DNA from: DATADW01 sp963733905
Lineage (GTDB): Bacteria > Actinomycetota > Acidimicrobiia > Spongiisociales > DATADW01
DNA: 64,000 bases
Assembly (NCBI GenBank): GCA_963733905.1
Contig: CAVTEU010000008.1
Coordinates: 62,001 to 126,000 of the forward strand
Direction: 5' to 3'
Notes under the pieces: generated by a model
What the model was told of the DNA's origin: nothing
Seen by the model: only the letters and a program-made list of their open reading frames with translations
The model's database searches: none
Shown: positions 55,328 through 64,000 of the stretch, one piece after another
How the letters are laid out: every line of letters starts with the position of its first letter
Position numbering within the stretch: the stretch's first letter is position 1
Made by a program: the position numbers and the translations under genes

Positions 55328-56434
55328 CCACAAGCTCGCTTCAACGTAGGGTAAGGGTTCACCGCTCCATTCCGGACACCTCCGGGGTGGATCTCGAAAT
55401 GGACGTGGGGAGCGCCACCCGCGGCGTTCCCGGTGTTGCCGTTGTATGCCGATCACCTGGCCGGTGCCCACTCGCCCGCCGTTGCCGACCCCGCCCGCGT
55501 ACCCCGAGAGGTGGGCGTAGTAGTAGGCGGTTCCGCTGTCGGACTGGAGCCAGATCGAAATGCCACCCAGCGAGCTGGTGGACAGAAAGGCGGTCCCGTT
55601 GCTCACCGCCATCACCGGCTGCCCATATGGGGCCATCACGTCGGTGCCCTTGTGGCTGCGACCCCCGGATCGAGGAGCCCCCCAGCTGTCGGTGAACGAG
55701 ACCGCCGCCGGGGCCATGGGGCAGATGAACCCCGGTGTGCCCGCCTCGCCGATTCCACCGGAACCGCCCGAGCGGCGGGCGGCCTCCTCCGCTTCCCGTC
55801 GCGCCTTTTCCGCCTGATAGGCGGCGTACAACTCTTTGCATTCACCGGCCAACTGTTCGTAGCTGGCCAGATGATCGGCGGCGGCGGTCTCGAGCAGGGC
55901 CGCGTTGTTGGCCGCCTCCTCCGTCTTGGTGGTCAACTCCGCCCGGGTGAGCGAGAGCTCGCTGCGCAGCCGCTCCAGCTCGGCCCGAAGCGCGGTGAGG
56001 TCGTCGAGTGAAGAGATGTCCACCGCGGTGATCGTCTCGAGAAACTCCTGACCGGTGACCAACTCGTCCACCGAACCCGCGGTGAACACCATCTGGTTCA
56101 TCCCGGCGCCGCCGTTCATGTACAGCTCGACCGCCTGCTCGGCGACCTGCTCCTCGAGCTGGGCGAGCTCGCCTTCCTGGTCCTCGAGGATGGCGGAGAG
56201 GCTCTGCTCCCGGGTGGATACGGCGTCCAACTCGATGGTCAGCTCCTCCCACTCCCGGGTGGCTTCGTCGAGGCGCGCCCTAGCCCCGACGAGCGCGTCG
56301 AGCGCCGCATCCTGCTCTGCGCAGGCACGCTCGACGTCCTCCTCTGTGATCGGCCATGCGGGCGCTGCCGACGCCACCAACCATCCGGTGACGCTCAGCG
56401 CCAGCCCGATCCGCACCCACCGGGAGAGGCGCAT
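55324..56434 (-). CDS. Secreted M23 family murein peptidase with coiled coil
   Basis: About 370 residues. Signal peptide MRLSRWVRIGLALSVTGWLV ending near SAAPAWP. A long coiled coil follows (ILEDQEGELAQLEEQVAEQA and LRAELERLRSELSLTRAELT), as in EnvC/NlpD-like proteins. The LytM domain then has SHKGTDVMAPYGQPVMAVSN (first zinc ligands) and, across a shift near 55435, APHVHFEIHPGG (HxH) and VNPYPTLKRACG at the end. It should cleave peptidoglycan cross-links or activate another hydrolase. Coupled to the RsiG-like gene. Confidence 0.88.
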
Positions 56435-56484
56435 GGCGATTCAGGGTAGCCGTAGGACCCCAGGTTCCGCCTGGCGAGCGGCTC

Positions 56485-57478
56485 TCAACCGAGGACGAGT
56501 CGCAGAACGCTGTAGTAGAGCGCGGCGGCGACCACCGCCCCGTCATAGGAGGTGAGCGTGCCCGGCGACCGTTCTGTCAGGACGACGGCGCCGTTGCGCA
56601 CCATCGATCCGAGCGCCCTGCCGGCGATGGTCCCGGCGGCGACCGCCACCGATGCCAGGAGCATCGCCGCGACCCCGAAGTCCCAGATGAAAGACGCACC
56701 CACCCCGGCGAGGAGGACCGCCACCGTCCCAACGGTGAAGGGATCGAACCTCGATGTCGGGTAGGAACCGCATCACCGCCCAGGCGAGAAGTGCTCCGGC
56801 TGTGACCATGAGAAGGAAGGCCAAGATCAGCTCCAACCCATCGTCCCTCGCCCTGACCAGGTAGAGCGATGCCACTGCGAGCCCCGAGACGAGGCCCACG
56901 ACGGCGGTCGAGGCAACCGCCTCGAGGTCACGGGCCTCTGGGCGGAGCACCGCCCAGCCGAGGACGGCGATGACGGCGAACCCCGCCGTCAGCCCAAGGC
57001 CGGCGATCCCGAGGATGTGAGCGCCCACGACTGCGGCGACGATGGTCGCCAGCAGCGGGGGCAGCGCCAATCGGACGCCGGCGATGGCGCCCTCTCGCTT
57101 GAGGTCGAGCACCCAGATGGCAGCGACGCCGACCAGCGCAGCGGCGAATGCAGCCTGACCGAAGACGCTGCCCGCCACCAGCGCGGCCAGCCCGACCAGC
57201 GCCACCGCAGACTGTGCCGAGCCCAGCGAGACGACTGCTTGGGCGCCACCGGAGACCGGCGGGATGACCGCCACCTCGTCGCCATCGTCGAGTGCCTGGT
57301 CGGATTCAGCCGGGTCGCCGTTCACCCAGACCGCCGACCTGGTCAGACCTCTTCTGAACTCCTCACCAAACTGATCGGCGGCAAGGTCGAGCAGTTCCCC
57401 CACAGTGGCGGCGTCGGCTTCGAGCCGCGACTGCCCAGCAGCCTCGCGCAGGCCTGCGAACAAGAGGAGTCGGGCCAT
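56485..57478 (-). CDS. MoaD/ThiS-like domain fused to a multi-helix membrane protein (CdsA-like)
   Basis: About 330 residues across a shift near 56755. Residues 1-78 are a ubiquitin-like sulfur-carrier fold: MARLLLFAGLREAAGQSRLE, WVNGDPAESDQALDDGDEVA then VIPPVSGG, the usual MoaD C-terminus. The chain does not stop there but continues into about nine membrane helices (for example VALVGLAALVAGSVFGQAAF and GLELILAFLLMVTAGALLAW). The end, AGRALGSMVRNGAVVLTERS then PGTLTSYDGAVVAAALYYSV, resembles the CDP-diacylglycerol synthase signature region weakly. The function is unknown; the GG may need cleavage or be inert. Confidence 0.6.
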
Positions 57479-57521
57479 CGGGTTGGAGGGTAACGGGTGG
57501 CCGAGGGCGCCACCGCCGGAG

Positions 57522-58040
57522 TCAACCGGGGGTCGTGCCTCCTCCGGCAGGTGGGGCGGTGCCCTCGATGCGCTCGTCTACCTGGCGGAGCGTGTCGTCG
57601 TCGGGCAGCTCTCCGTTCGGGGTCAAGGCGTCGACCATTCCCGGGATCACCTTGGCCAGCCCGTCCTCGACCTCCTCGCGGGACTTGCCCGTCTCGTTTG
57701 CTATCTGGTCGATCGTCTCGCTGCCGAGCGCCCGCTCCACGGTGGCCGCATCGACCGGCTGGTTCTCACCGGTGGACACCCACGATGCTGCCTGTTCCTC
57801 GGCGCCGGCTCCCTTGAACTTGTCGAGCAGGCCGCCGAGGGCGCCGCTGCCGGCGGCACCGCCGAACAGCCCGCCGAGAACACCACCGAGGCCACCGCCC
57901 ACCGCCCTGCCGGCGAAGACGCCGAGCATCGTGGTCGCCGTCGGGCCGACCCAGTCGGGGATGTCGATCTGCTCGTCCCCGGTCTTCCCCAGGACCTTGT
58001 TGAGCGCCTGCTCGATGCTGTCGGTGACGTTCTCTGCCAT
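57522..58040 (-). CDS. YidB family (DUF937) protein
   Basis: Intact 172-residue protein. A Gly-rich segment VGGGLGGVLGGLFGGAAGSG then ALGGLLDKFKGAG is followed by the YidB core GENQPVDAATVERALGSETI and DQIANETGKSREEVEDGLAK then VIPGMVDALTPNGELPDD. The function of the family is unsettled. No signal peptide. Divergent from the dodecin gene with 77 bases between, which should carry both promoters; a CCTCCT-type ribosome-binding site (GGAGG on the coding strand) precedes ATG 58040. Confidence 0.85.
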   Translation of the reverse strand: MAENVTDSIEQALNKVLGKTGDEQIDIPDWVGPTATTMLGVFAGRAVGGGLGGVLGGLFGGAAGSGALGGLLDKFKGAGAEEQAASWVSTGENQPVDAATVERALGSETIDQIANETGKSREEVEDGLAKVIPGMVDALTPNGELPDDDTLRQVDERIEGTAPPAGGGTTPG

Positions 58041-58117
58041 TTGCCCCCTCCTAGTTGGATGACACCAGCGAAACTACCCCTCAACGGTGGGGTCGGCCGT
58101 GGGTCTAGTTTCGGACC

Positions 58118-58333
58118 ATGATCACCAAGACCATCCGGCTCTCCGGCACCTCACCCACCTCATTCGAGGACGCCATCGGTGCCGTGCTGGCCAGGGCGGC
58201 GCTCACCATCGATGCCATCGAGTCGTTCCAGGTGGTGGAGATGGGTGGCACGGTGGACGAGTCGGGGGCGCCGGCGGCCTTTCGGGTGAGCATCGACGTC
58301 AACTTCGCCGTCAAGGAGAGCGTCCACGGGTGA
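58118..58333 (+). CDS. Dodecin family flavin-binding protein
   Basis: Intact 71-residue protein that should assemble into a hollow dodecamer storing FMN or riboflavin. Family pattern: MITKTIRLSGTSPTSFEDAI, GAVLARAALTIDAIESFQVV and FRVSIDVNFAVKESVHG. Normal length. Its TGA overlaps the GTG of the next gene (GTGA), so the two are co-translated. Confidence 0.88.
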   Translation: MITKTIRLSGTSPTSFEDAIGAVLARAALTIDAIESFQVVEMGGTVDESGAPAAFRVSIDVNFAVKESVHG

Positions 58334-59311
58334 GCGAGGATGGTCCCCGGCCGCTCGGCCACGGCATCCACGTCATCCCGGTCCCGCTTCCCTTCCCCGG
58401 GTTGCGCTGGGTCAACTCGTACGTGATCGAGGGCGACGACGAGATCACGATGATCGATTGCGGGGTGGACTCCTCCGATGGCCTCGCCGCCATCTCCGCC
58501 GGGCTGTCCGTCCTCGGTCTCGCCGACGCCCCGGTCGGGCGGCTCATCGGTACCCATCTCCACATCGACCACGTCGGGGTGGCGCCCCGTCTCGTGGGCG
58601 ACGACGGTTGGCGGCTCGTGATGCACCAGCGGGTCCCATCGCTGATCGATCGGTACAACGACCCGGCCCGTTTCGTCCGCGAGACCGCAGCAATGGCCGC
58701 CAGGCACGGCGCTCCGCCAGACGAGGTTGCCGAACTGTCGACGATGGACCCCATCCCCGACTACTTCCTGCCTGCCGAACCGCCCGCCGAGACGGTGGAA
58801 GATGGCGACCGGATCCCGCTCGGCTCCGGCCGATACCTCGAGGTGATCCACACGCCGGGGCACGAGGCGGCCCACATCTGCCTGCGCGACTCGCGCACCG
58901 GCGTGCTCTTCGCCGGTGACCACCTCCTCCCGCGCATCACCCCGGTGATCATGTGGCGCGATGAGGACGACGACCCTCTTGGCGACTACCTCGACGGCCT
59001 CGACCGGTTGGTCGGAGATCGATGCCGGGCTCACCTACCCCGCCCACGGCGCCGCCATCGACCGCGGCGCTGCCCGCGCCGCCCAGATCAGGTCCCACCA
59101 CCGTCGCCGCCTGGACGACGCCGCCGCCCTGCTCGCCGCCGGCCCGATGACGGCATGGACCATGATGGGGAGGCTCTTCCGACCGCACCTGATCACTTTC
59201 GAAAAGCGACTGGCACTCCGCGAGACCCTGTCCCACCTCGAGCACCTCCGCCGGGTCGGGCGCGTCGAATCCTTCACCGAGGATGGGGTCATCTGGTATC
59301 GGCGGTCGTAG
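58330..59311 (+). CDS. MBL-fold metallo-hydrolase
   Basis: About 327 residues across a shift near 59010. The metal site is GTHLHIDHVGVAPRLV (HxHxDH), with IHTPGHEAAHICLRDSRTGV and LFAGDHLLPRITP giving the further ligands. The C-terminal helical part (LFRPHLITFEKRLALRETLS then HLEHLRRVGRVESFTEDGVI) resembles the winged-helix-like tail of LACTB2/glyoxalase II-related hydrolases. GTG 58330 overlaps the dodecin stop. The substrate is unknown. Confidence 0.82.
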
Positions 59312-59314
59312 AAC

Positions 59315-59369
59315 CCCGTTTTGGCGTCAGGAAACGCGGTCATGGCCCCTCGGGTGACGCCAAAACGGG
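59315..59369. terminator. Bidirectional terminator
   Basis: Perfect 15-base arms CCCGTTTTGGCGTCA (59315-59329) and TGACGCCAAAACGGG (59355-59369) with a 25-base loop, between the convergent metallo-hydrolase and aminotransferase genes. A T-run lies in the arm and TTTA follows on the plus strand. Confidence 0.75.
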
Positions 59370-59370
59370 T

Positions 59371-60480
59371 TTAGGCGAGTGCCTCCAGGACACCTCCGAT
59401 GACCCGGTCGCGGTCGCCGGGGCCGAGGCTGGAACCGCTGGGAAGGCAGAGGCCCTGCTCGAAGAGCCGGGCGGACACCGATCCCCCGACGACCTGGTAC
59501 CCGGCGTAGTACGGCTGGAGGTGCATCGGCTTCCATACGGGCCGGGACTCGATGTCCATGCTCTCCAGGTGGAGCCGGACCGCCTCGCGGTCGACCCCGG
59601 TGACCGCCGGGTCGATGGTGATGCAGGTGAGCCAGAAGATGGAGCGGCAGCCAGGTGCCTCCGGCATCAACTCGACCCCATCGACACCGCCCAATGAATC
59701 CAGATAGGCGGCGCGGTGGCCCCGCCGCACGCCGATGCGACGTTCCAGGTCGGCCAACTGGCCCCGCCCCAGGGCGGCGAGCAGGTTCGACATCCGGTAG
59801 TTGAACCCGAGCTCGGAGTGCTGATAGTGGGGGGCAGGGTCGCGCGCCTGGGTGGCGAGGAACCTGGCGTGGCCCGCCCACTGCTCGAGATCGGTGACCA
59901 GTGCCCCCCCGCCGCTGGTGGTGATGATCTTGTTGCCGTTGAAGGAGAGGGCCGCAGCGGCACCGAAGCTCCCCGCAGGGCGTCCCCGGTAGGTGGAGCC
60001 AAGCGCCTCGGCTGCATCCTCGATGAGGGTGACGCCGGCTTCTTCAAGGGCGGGGACGATCCGGTCGTAGTCGGCGCACTGCCCGTAGAGATCGACGACC
60101 AGGGCGGCGGCGTACCGGCCGTCGGCGAGGGCCTCTGCCAGCAGGCCGGGATCCATATTCCAACTGGCTGTCTCCGAGTCGACGAAAACCGGCTCGGCGC
60201 CGACGTAGCGCACTGCGTTTGCGCTTGCGGCGAAGGTGAGGTCGGAGACCAGCACCCTGTCCCCCGGAACAACCCCCGCCTCGATCAGGGCGAGATGGAG
60301 TGCCGCGGTGCCGCTGGAGAGCGCAACCCCGTGGCTTCGTCCGGTGATTGCCGCCAACTCCCGCTCGAACCCGTCGACCTCGGGGCCGAGCGGTGCCACC
60401 CACCCGCTGTCGAGCGCGGCGAGCAGCCTTTCCTTCTCGGCAGGGCCGACGTCGGGTGGGGAGAGGTAGATGCGGGGCAT
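59371..60480 (-). CDS. DegT/DnrJ/EryC1/StrS family PLP-dependent aminotransferase
   Basis: Intact 369-residue enzyme. Pattern: IYLSPPDVGPAEKERLLAAL, GRSHGVALSSGTAALHLALI, DLTFAASANAVRYVGAEPVF, LIEDAAEALGSTYRG and the PLP lysine in LSFNGNKIITTSGGGALVTD; then YRMSNLLAALGRGQLADLER. These enzymes aminate keto-sugars of nucleotide sugars for surface glycans or natural products. No sugar-nucleotide partner gene is adjacent in the window. ATG 60480 is divergent from the lyase gene; the stop abuts the terminator. Confidence 0.9.
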   Translation of the reverse strand: MPRIYLSPPDVGPAEKERLLAALDSGWVAPLGPEVDGFERELAAITGRSHGVALSSGTAALHLALIEAGVVPGDRVLVSDLTFAASANAVRYVGAEPVFVDSETASWNMDPGLLAEALADGRYAAALVVDLYGQCADYDRIVPALEEAGVTLIEDAAEALGSTYRGRPAGSFGAAAALSFNGNKIITTSGGGALVTDLEQWAGHARFLATQARDPAPHYQHSELGFNYRMSNLLAALGRGQLADLERRIGVRRGHRAAYLDSLGGVDGVELMPEAPGCRSIFWLTCITIDPAVTGVDREAVRLHLESMDIESRPVWKPMHLQPYYAGYQVVGGSVSARLFEQGLCLPSGSSLGPGDRDRVIGGVLEALA

Positions 60481-60598
60481 AGGGGTGACAGGTTCGCAGG
60501 TCGAAGCGATCTACATCGGTCGAGGTGTGCTCGTGGTTGACCCGACCGACCAGCACGCGCAGATTCGCCCGCGAAGCCCTACGAGTAGTTTCCGCCTG

Positions 60599-62117
60599 AT
60601 GGGTCCAGTGCCCGATCGGGTGGTGGTCGACGTCAAACCACCGACCGTGGGCGATGTCGTGGCGGTGGCGGCCGGTGCCGGCGTCGAGATCGCTCCCGAG
60701 GCGATGGAGCAGAATCCGAGCCAGCCGAGCCGTTCTCGAGCGGGCGCTGGCGAGCGAACAGCCGGTCTACGGAGTGACCCGTGGCGTCGGGCACGAACGA
60801 GACACGCCGGTCGAAGCCGGCAGTCTGATGGCCTCCGAATCGATGCTGCTCTTCATTCATTCCTCGGCGATCGGGCCTCCGCTTCCTCGGCCCTGGGTGC
60901 GTGCCGCCATGTTCGCCCGTGTCGCCGGGATGGCGGCGGGCGGTGCCGGTGTCTCCCCAGGGGTCGTCGAGACCCTGGTAGCGATGCTCAACCGAGGGGT
61001 CCACCCCGTGGTCCCTTCGGCGGGATCGGTGGGCGCCGGGGATCTCGGTCATCTGGCGGCCGTCGGGCTGGTGGCGATCGGGGTCGGACGTGCCGAGCTC
61101 GATGGGGAGGAGATGGATGCGTCCGAAGCGCTGGGGAGGGCCGGGATCGAGCCCGGCCGAGCTCGGACCGAAGGACGGGCTGGCGCTGATGTCGGCCAAC
61201 TCGATGTCCGTCGGGGCGGGCGCGTTGGCCATCGACCATGCCGATGCGACGCTGCGCCTCGCCGACCTGGCGGCGGCGGCATCGATGGAGGCGTGCACCG
61301 CCAACCCCGAACTGGCCAATGCGATCGCGGCTTCGGCCAAGCCGGTGCCCGGGCAGATCGAGACGGCGAGCCGGCTCCGCCGGCTCCTGGCCGGCACCGA
61401 TCTCGGAGGCGAGGCGGTGTCGCTCCAGGACCCGCTCTCGTTCCGGGTCGTGCCCCAGGTCCACGGTGCGGTGCGCGCCATCATCGAATCGGTGCGGACC
61501 GCAGTCGAGACCGAGCTTGGGGGTCGCAACGACAACCCACTGGTCGCCATCGAGGAGCGTGTGGTGGTTCAGTCGGCCAACTTCCACCCCATGCTGATGG
61601 CGCTCGGGTTCGATGCGCTCCGGCCCGGGTTGATCCACGTCGGTGCGATCAGCGAGCGGCGGATGAGCCATTTGTGGGAGCGGGTATTCGCCGGAGGCAC
61701 ACCCGACCCGGGGATGTTGGCCTCGATCTCGGGCGGGCCTGGGCTGTGGTACTCGGCGGCGGCGAGGTTCTCCGAGCTTCGGCCGCTGGCCGCTCCGGCA
61801 ACCCTCGGCGTCCCCCCACTCGACCTGAACCACGAGGACCATGCCACCGCCGCCCCGGCCACGGTCGCCGCCACGGACCGGGCGCTTGACCTTCTCGATG
61901 ACATCCTGGTGTGCCGAGTTGATCTTCGCCCGCGACGTGATCGTGGCAGCGGGCGACCGCCGCGGTGGAGGCACTCGGCGCAGGGGTGCGAGCGGCAATT
62001 GGGCAGATCGAGTCCGTCCTGCGGACGATTCCCCGGCCGTGGTCACCGGCCGCGGTCCACGCTGCGGTGTCAGCGGCGAGCAGCGACATCGTCGCCGTGG
62101 CCGATTCTGCCGGGTGA
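60599..62117 (+). CDS. Aromatic amino acid lyase (HAL/PAL) family protein with altered MIO motif
   Basis: About 505 residues across shifts near 60720, 61150 and 61910. Family landmarks: QPVYGVTRGVGHERDTPVEA, SMSVGAGALAIDHADATLRL, VQDPLSFR-type sequence as SLQDPLSFRVVPQVHGAV, and GGRNDNPLVAIEERVVVQSA. The cofactor loop, normally GSVGASGDL with the Ala-Ser-Gly triad that cyclises to MIO, reads PSAGSVGAGDLGHLAAVGLV: the serine is missing. Either catalysis is changed, or this is a non-lyase member. ATG 60599. Divergent from the aminotransferase gene. Confidence 0.78.
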
Positions 62118-62182
62118 GAGTTGCTCAGCGGCGCGTCGCCTGCGGCCGGATCGGTACTAGTAGTGGCCGATGCGATCCGGTA

Positions 62183-62215
62183 CGTCTTCCGTCTTCCGTC
62201 TTCCGTCCTCCGTCT
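62183..62215 (-). repeat. Heptamer repeat array, reverse orientation
   Basis: Units TCTTCCG (reverse of CGGAAGA) about four times, then TCCTCCG and TCTC, in the spacer between the convergent lyase and mutase genes and ending at the mutase stop. Confidence 0.85.
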
Positions 62216-62218
62216 CTC

Positions 62219-64000
62219 TCACATATTCCTGCGGTACTGACCACCCACCTCGTAGAGGGCGTGGGTCATCTGGCCGAGCGAGGCCGCCTTGGAAGCCTCG
62301 AGCAGCGCGTCGAAGAGGTTGCCGCCGCTCACCGCCGTCTCTTGGAGCAGGCGCAACGCCTCGGGGCTGCGCTCGGCATTTCGCTCGTGGAAGGCGGCCA
62401 GGTCGGTGAGGAGTCGGTCCTTCTCGGCGTCGGTGGATCTGACCAACTCCTCGGGGACAACGAATGGTGATCCCTCCGCCGAGAGGAAGGTGTTGACCCC
62501 GACGAGCGGCAACTCCCCCGACTCCTTCTTCCGCTCGTAGGCAAGGCTCTCCTCCTGGATCCTGGTCCGCTGGTACTGCCTTTCCATCGCCCCGAGGACA
62601 CCCCCGCGGGCGTCGATCCGCTCGAACTCGGCGATGACCGCCTCCTCCACCAGATCGGTGAGCTCCTCGATGATGAACGACCCCTGCGTCGGGTTCTCGT
62701 TCTTGGCCAGCCCGTACTCGCGGTTGATGATGAGCTGGACCGCCAGGGCGCGTCGCACCGACTCCTCGGTGGGCGTGGTGATCGCCTCGTCGTAGGCGTT
62801 GGTGTGCAGGCTCTGAGCGTTGTCGTAGATGGCGTAGAGCGCCTGGAGGGTGGTCCGGATGTCGTTGAAACCGATCTCCTGGGCGTGGAGCGAGCGCCCC
62901 GAGGTCTGGTTGTGGTACTTGAGCATCTGCGATCGCGGGCTGCCTCCGTAGCGGTGCTTGATCGCCTTGGCCCATATGCGCCTGGCCACCCTCCCCAGGA
63001 CCGAGTACTCGGCATCCATCCCGATCGAGAAGAAGAAGGAGAGGTTGGGGGCGAAGTCGTCGATGGCCATCCCCCGCGCCAGGTAGTACTCGACGTAGGT
63101 GAACCCGTTGGCCAGGGTGAAGGCGAGCTGGGATGATGGGGTTGGCCCCCGCCTCGGCCATGTGGTAGCCGGAGATCGACACCGAGTAGAAGTTGTCGAC
63201 GTCGCGGTCGACGAAGCTCTGCTGGATGTCGCCCATCATCCGCAGGGCGAACTCGGTGGAGAAGATGCAGGTGTTCTGCGCCTGATCCTCCTTGAGGATG
63301 TCGGCCTGCACCGTCCCCCGCACCAACGAGAGCGTCTCGGACCTGATCCGCTGGTAGATGTCGGGTGGGAGCACCTCGTCGCCACTCACGCCGAGCAGCA
63401 TGAGCCCGAGACCGCTGTGGCCGGGCGGAAGTCGCCGTGGTAGCGGGGACGGGGGCGGTCACCGTAGATCGAGGCGATGCGGTCCTCGACCTCATCTGCC
63501 GATGCCCTGCTCGATGATCCACTTCTCGCAGCCCTGGTCGACGGCGGCGTTCATGAAGAAGGCGAGGATCATCGGGGCCGGGCCGTTGATCGTCATCGAG
63601 ACCGAGGTGGCCGGGTCGGTGAGGTCGAACCCGGAGTAGAGCTTCTTGGCGTCGTCCAGGGTCGCCACCGATACCCCGGAGTTGCCCACCTTGCCGTAGA
63701 TGTCGGGGCGGCGATGCGGGTCCTCCCCGTAGAGGGTCACCGAGTCGAATGCGGTGGAGAGGCGCTTCGCCGGCATGCCCCGGCGCCAGGTAGTGGAATC
63801 GGCGGTTGGTCTGCTCGGGCGGGCCTTCACCGGCGAACATCCGGGTCGGGTCCTCCTCGGTCCGCTTGAAGGGAAACACGCCGGCGGTGTACGGGAAACT
63901 CCCCGGGGATGTTCTCCTGGAGCATCCAGCGCAGCCGGTCACCCCAGCCGCGGTAGCGCGGGGTGGCCACCTTGGCGACTCGGGTCCCGGACAGGGTGGT
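62219..64000 (-). CDS. icmF: Fused isobutyryl-CoA mutase IcmF, mutase part (5'-truncated by window edge)
   Basis: C-terminal 590 residues of a coenzyme B12-dependent acyl-CoA mutase. Read across shifts near 63905, 63785, 63500, 63430 and 63130 it gives YTAGVFPFKRTEEDPTRMFA, LSTAFDSVTLYGEDPHRRPD, IYGKVGNSGVSVATLDDAKK, TSVSMTINGPAPMILAFFMN, and YSVSISGYHMAEAGANPI. The end, SLGQMTHALYEVGGQYRRNM, is that of IcmF, the protein that fuses B12 domain, chaperone GTPase and mutase. It rearranges isobutyryl-CoA and butyryl-CoA. The B12 and GTPase domains would lie right of the window; without them a stand-alone mutase large subunit cannot be excluded. Confidence 0.85.

Overview
The window looks like a high-GC Actinomycetota chromosome, most likely from an Acidimicrobiia-like lineage. 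The clues are a mycothiol glycosyltransferase (MshA) with its YbjN partner, two DUF222/HNH (13E12-type) proteins, an SLH-type repeat protein of the VTRGQMASFLVRAL kind common in that class, an RsiG-like anti-sigma factor, a geranylgeranyl reductase beside respiratory genes, and frequent GTG/TTG starts. About half of the genes carry isolated one-base indels, including essential respiratory subunits whose sequence is otherwise well preserved. I treat these as probable assembly or read errors and annotate whole genes across them. No rRNA, tRNA, CRISPR array or intact transposon was found.

Layout. 1-10.2 kb: the end of a ferric-iron-type ABC transporter, mobA and moaA (molybdenum cofactor), a ScyD/E-like secreted protein, an HNH protein, an epimerase, a rhodanese-type metallo-hydrolase and a bactofilin-like membrane protein. 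10.2-29 kb: all 14 subunits of NADH:quinone oxidoreductase (complex I) on the minus strand, in three blocks: nuoA-D, nuoE-G and nuoH-N. A plus-strand SPFH/Arc pair with a palindromic operator candidate lies between nuoH and nuoG. A repeat-bearing metallopeptidase, a regulator remnant and a secreted protein lie between nuoE and nuoD. 29-40 kb: a second HNH protein, a methyltransferase, an MFS exporter, a winged-helix protein, an SLH/beta-propeller protein, a geranylgeranyl reductase, a large propeller lipoprotein and the NADH/NAD sensor Rex.

40-49.8 kb is the most unusual region. A minus-strand cytochrome bc operon encodes a four-helix membrane protein, a two-cluster ferredoxin, cytochrome b split into two genes, a Rieske protein, a diheme cytochrome c with inserted calcium-type repeats and a small membrane protein. 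Divergent from it is a plus-strand operon resembling ccoN-ccoO-ccoP of cbb3 oxidase. Its CcoN-like subunit has lost every histidine that binds heme or copper. The second cytochrome b half, the CcoO-like protein and the CcoP-like protein share a short N-terminal motif followed by acidic Ala/Glu/Pro-rich linkers, which suggests a common docking module.

49.8-64 kb: SAM hydroxide adenosyltransferase, a Clp1-type P-loop kinase, a GNAT-mshA-ybjN operon, an M23 peptidase coupled to the RsiG-like protein, a MoaD-like domain fused to a membrane protein, a YidB family protein, dodecin coupled to a metallo-hydrolase, a DegT-family aminotransferase, an aromatic amino acid lyase homologue with an altered cofactor motif, and the 3' part of a fused isobutyryl-CoA mutase.

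Electron flow can be inferred: complex I and Rex on the NADH side, geranylgeranyl reductase probably acting on quinone or lipid side chains, then the bc complex and its cytochromes. No catalytic terminal oxidase is visible here. A seven-base repeat of the GACGGCA/GACGGAA type forms arrays at about ten places, mostly between genes but also inside the three linker-bearing respiratory genes.
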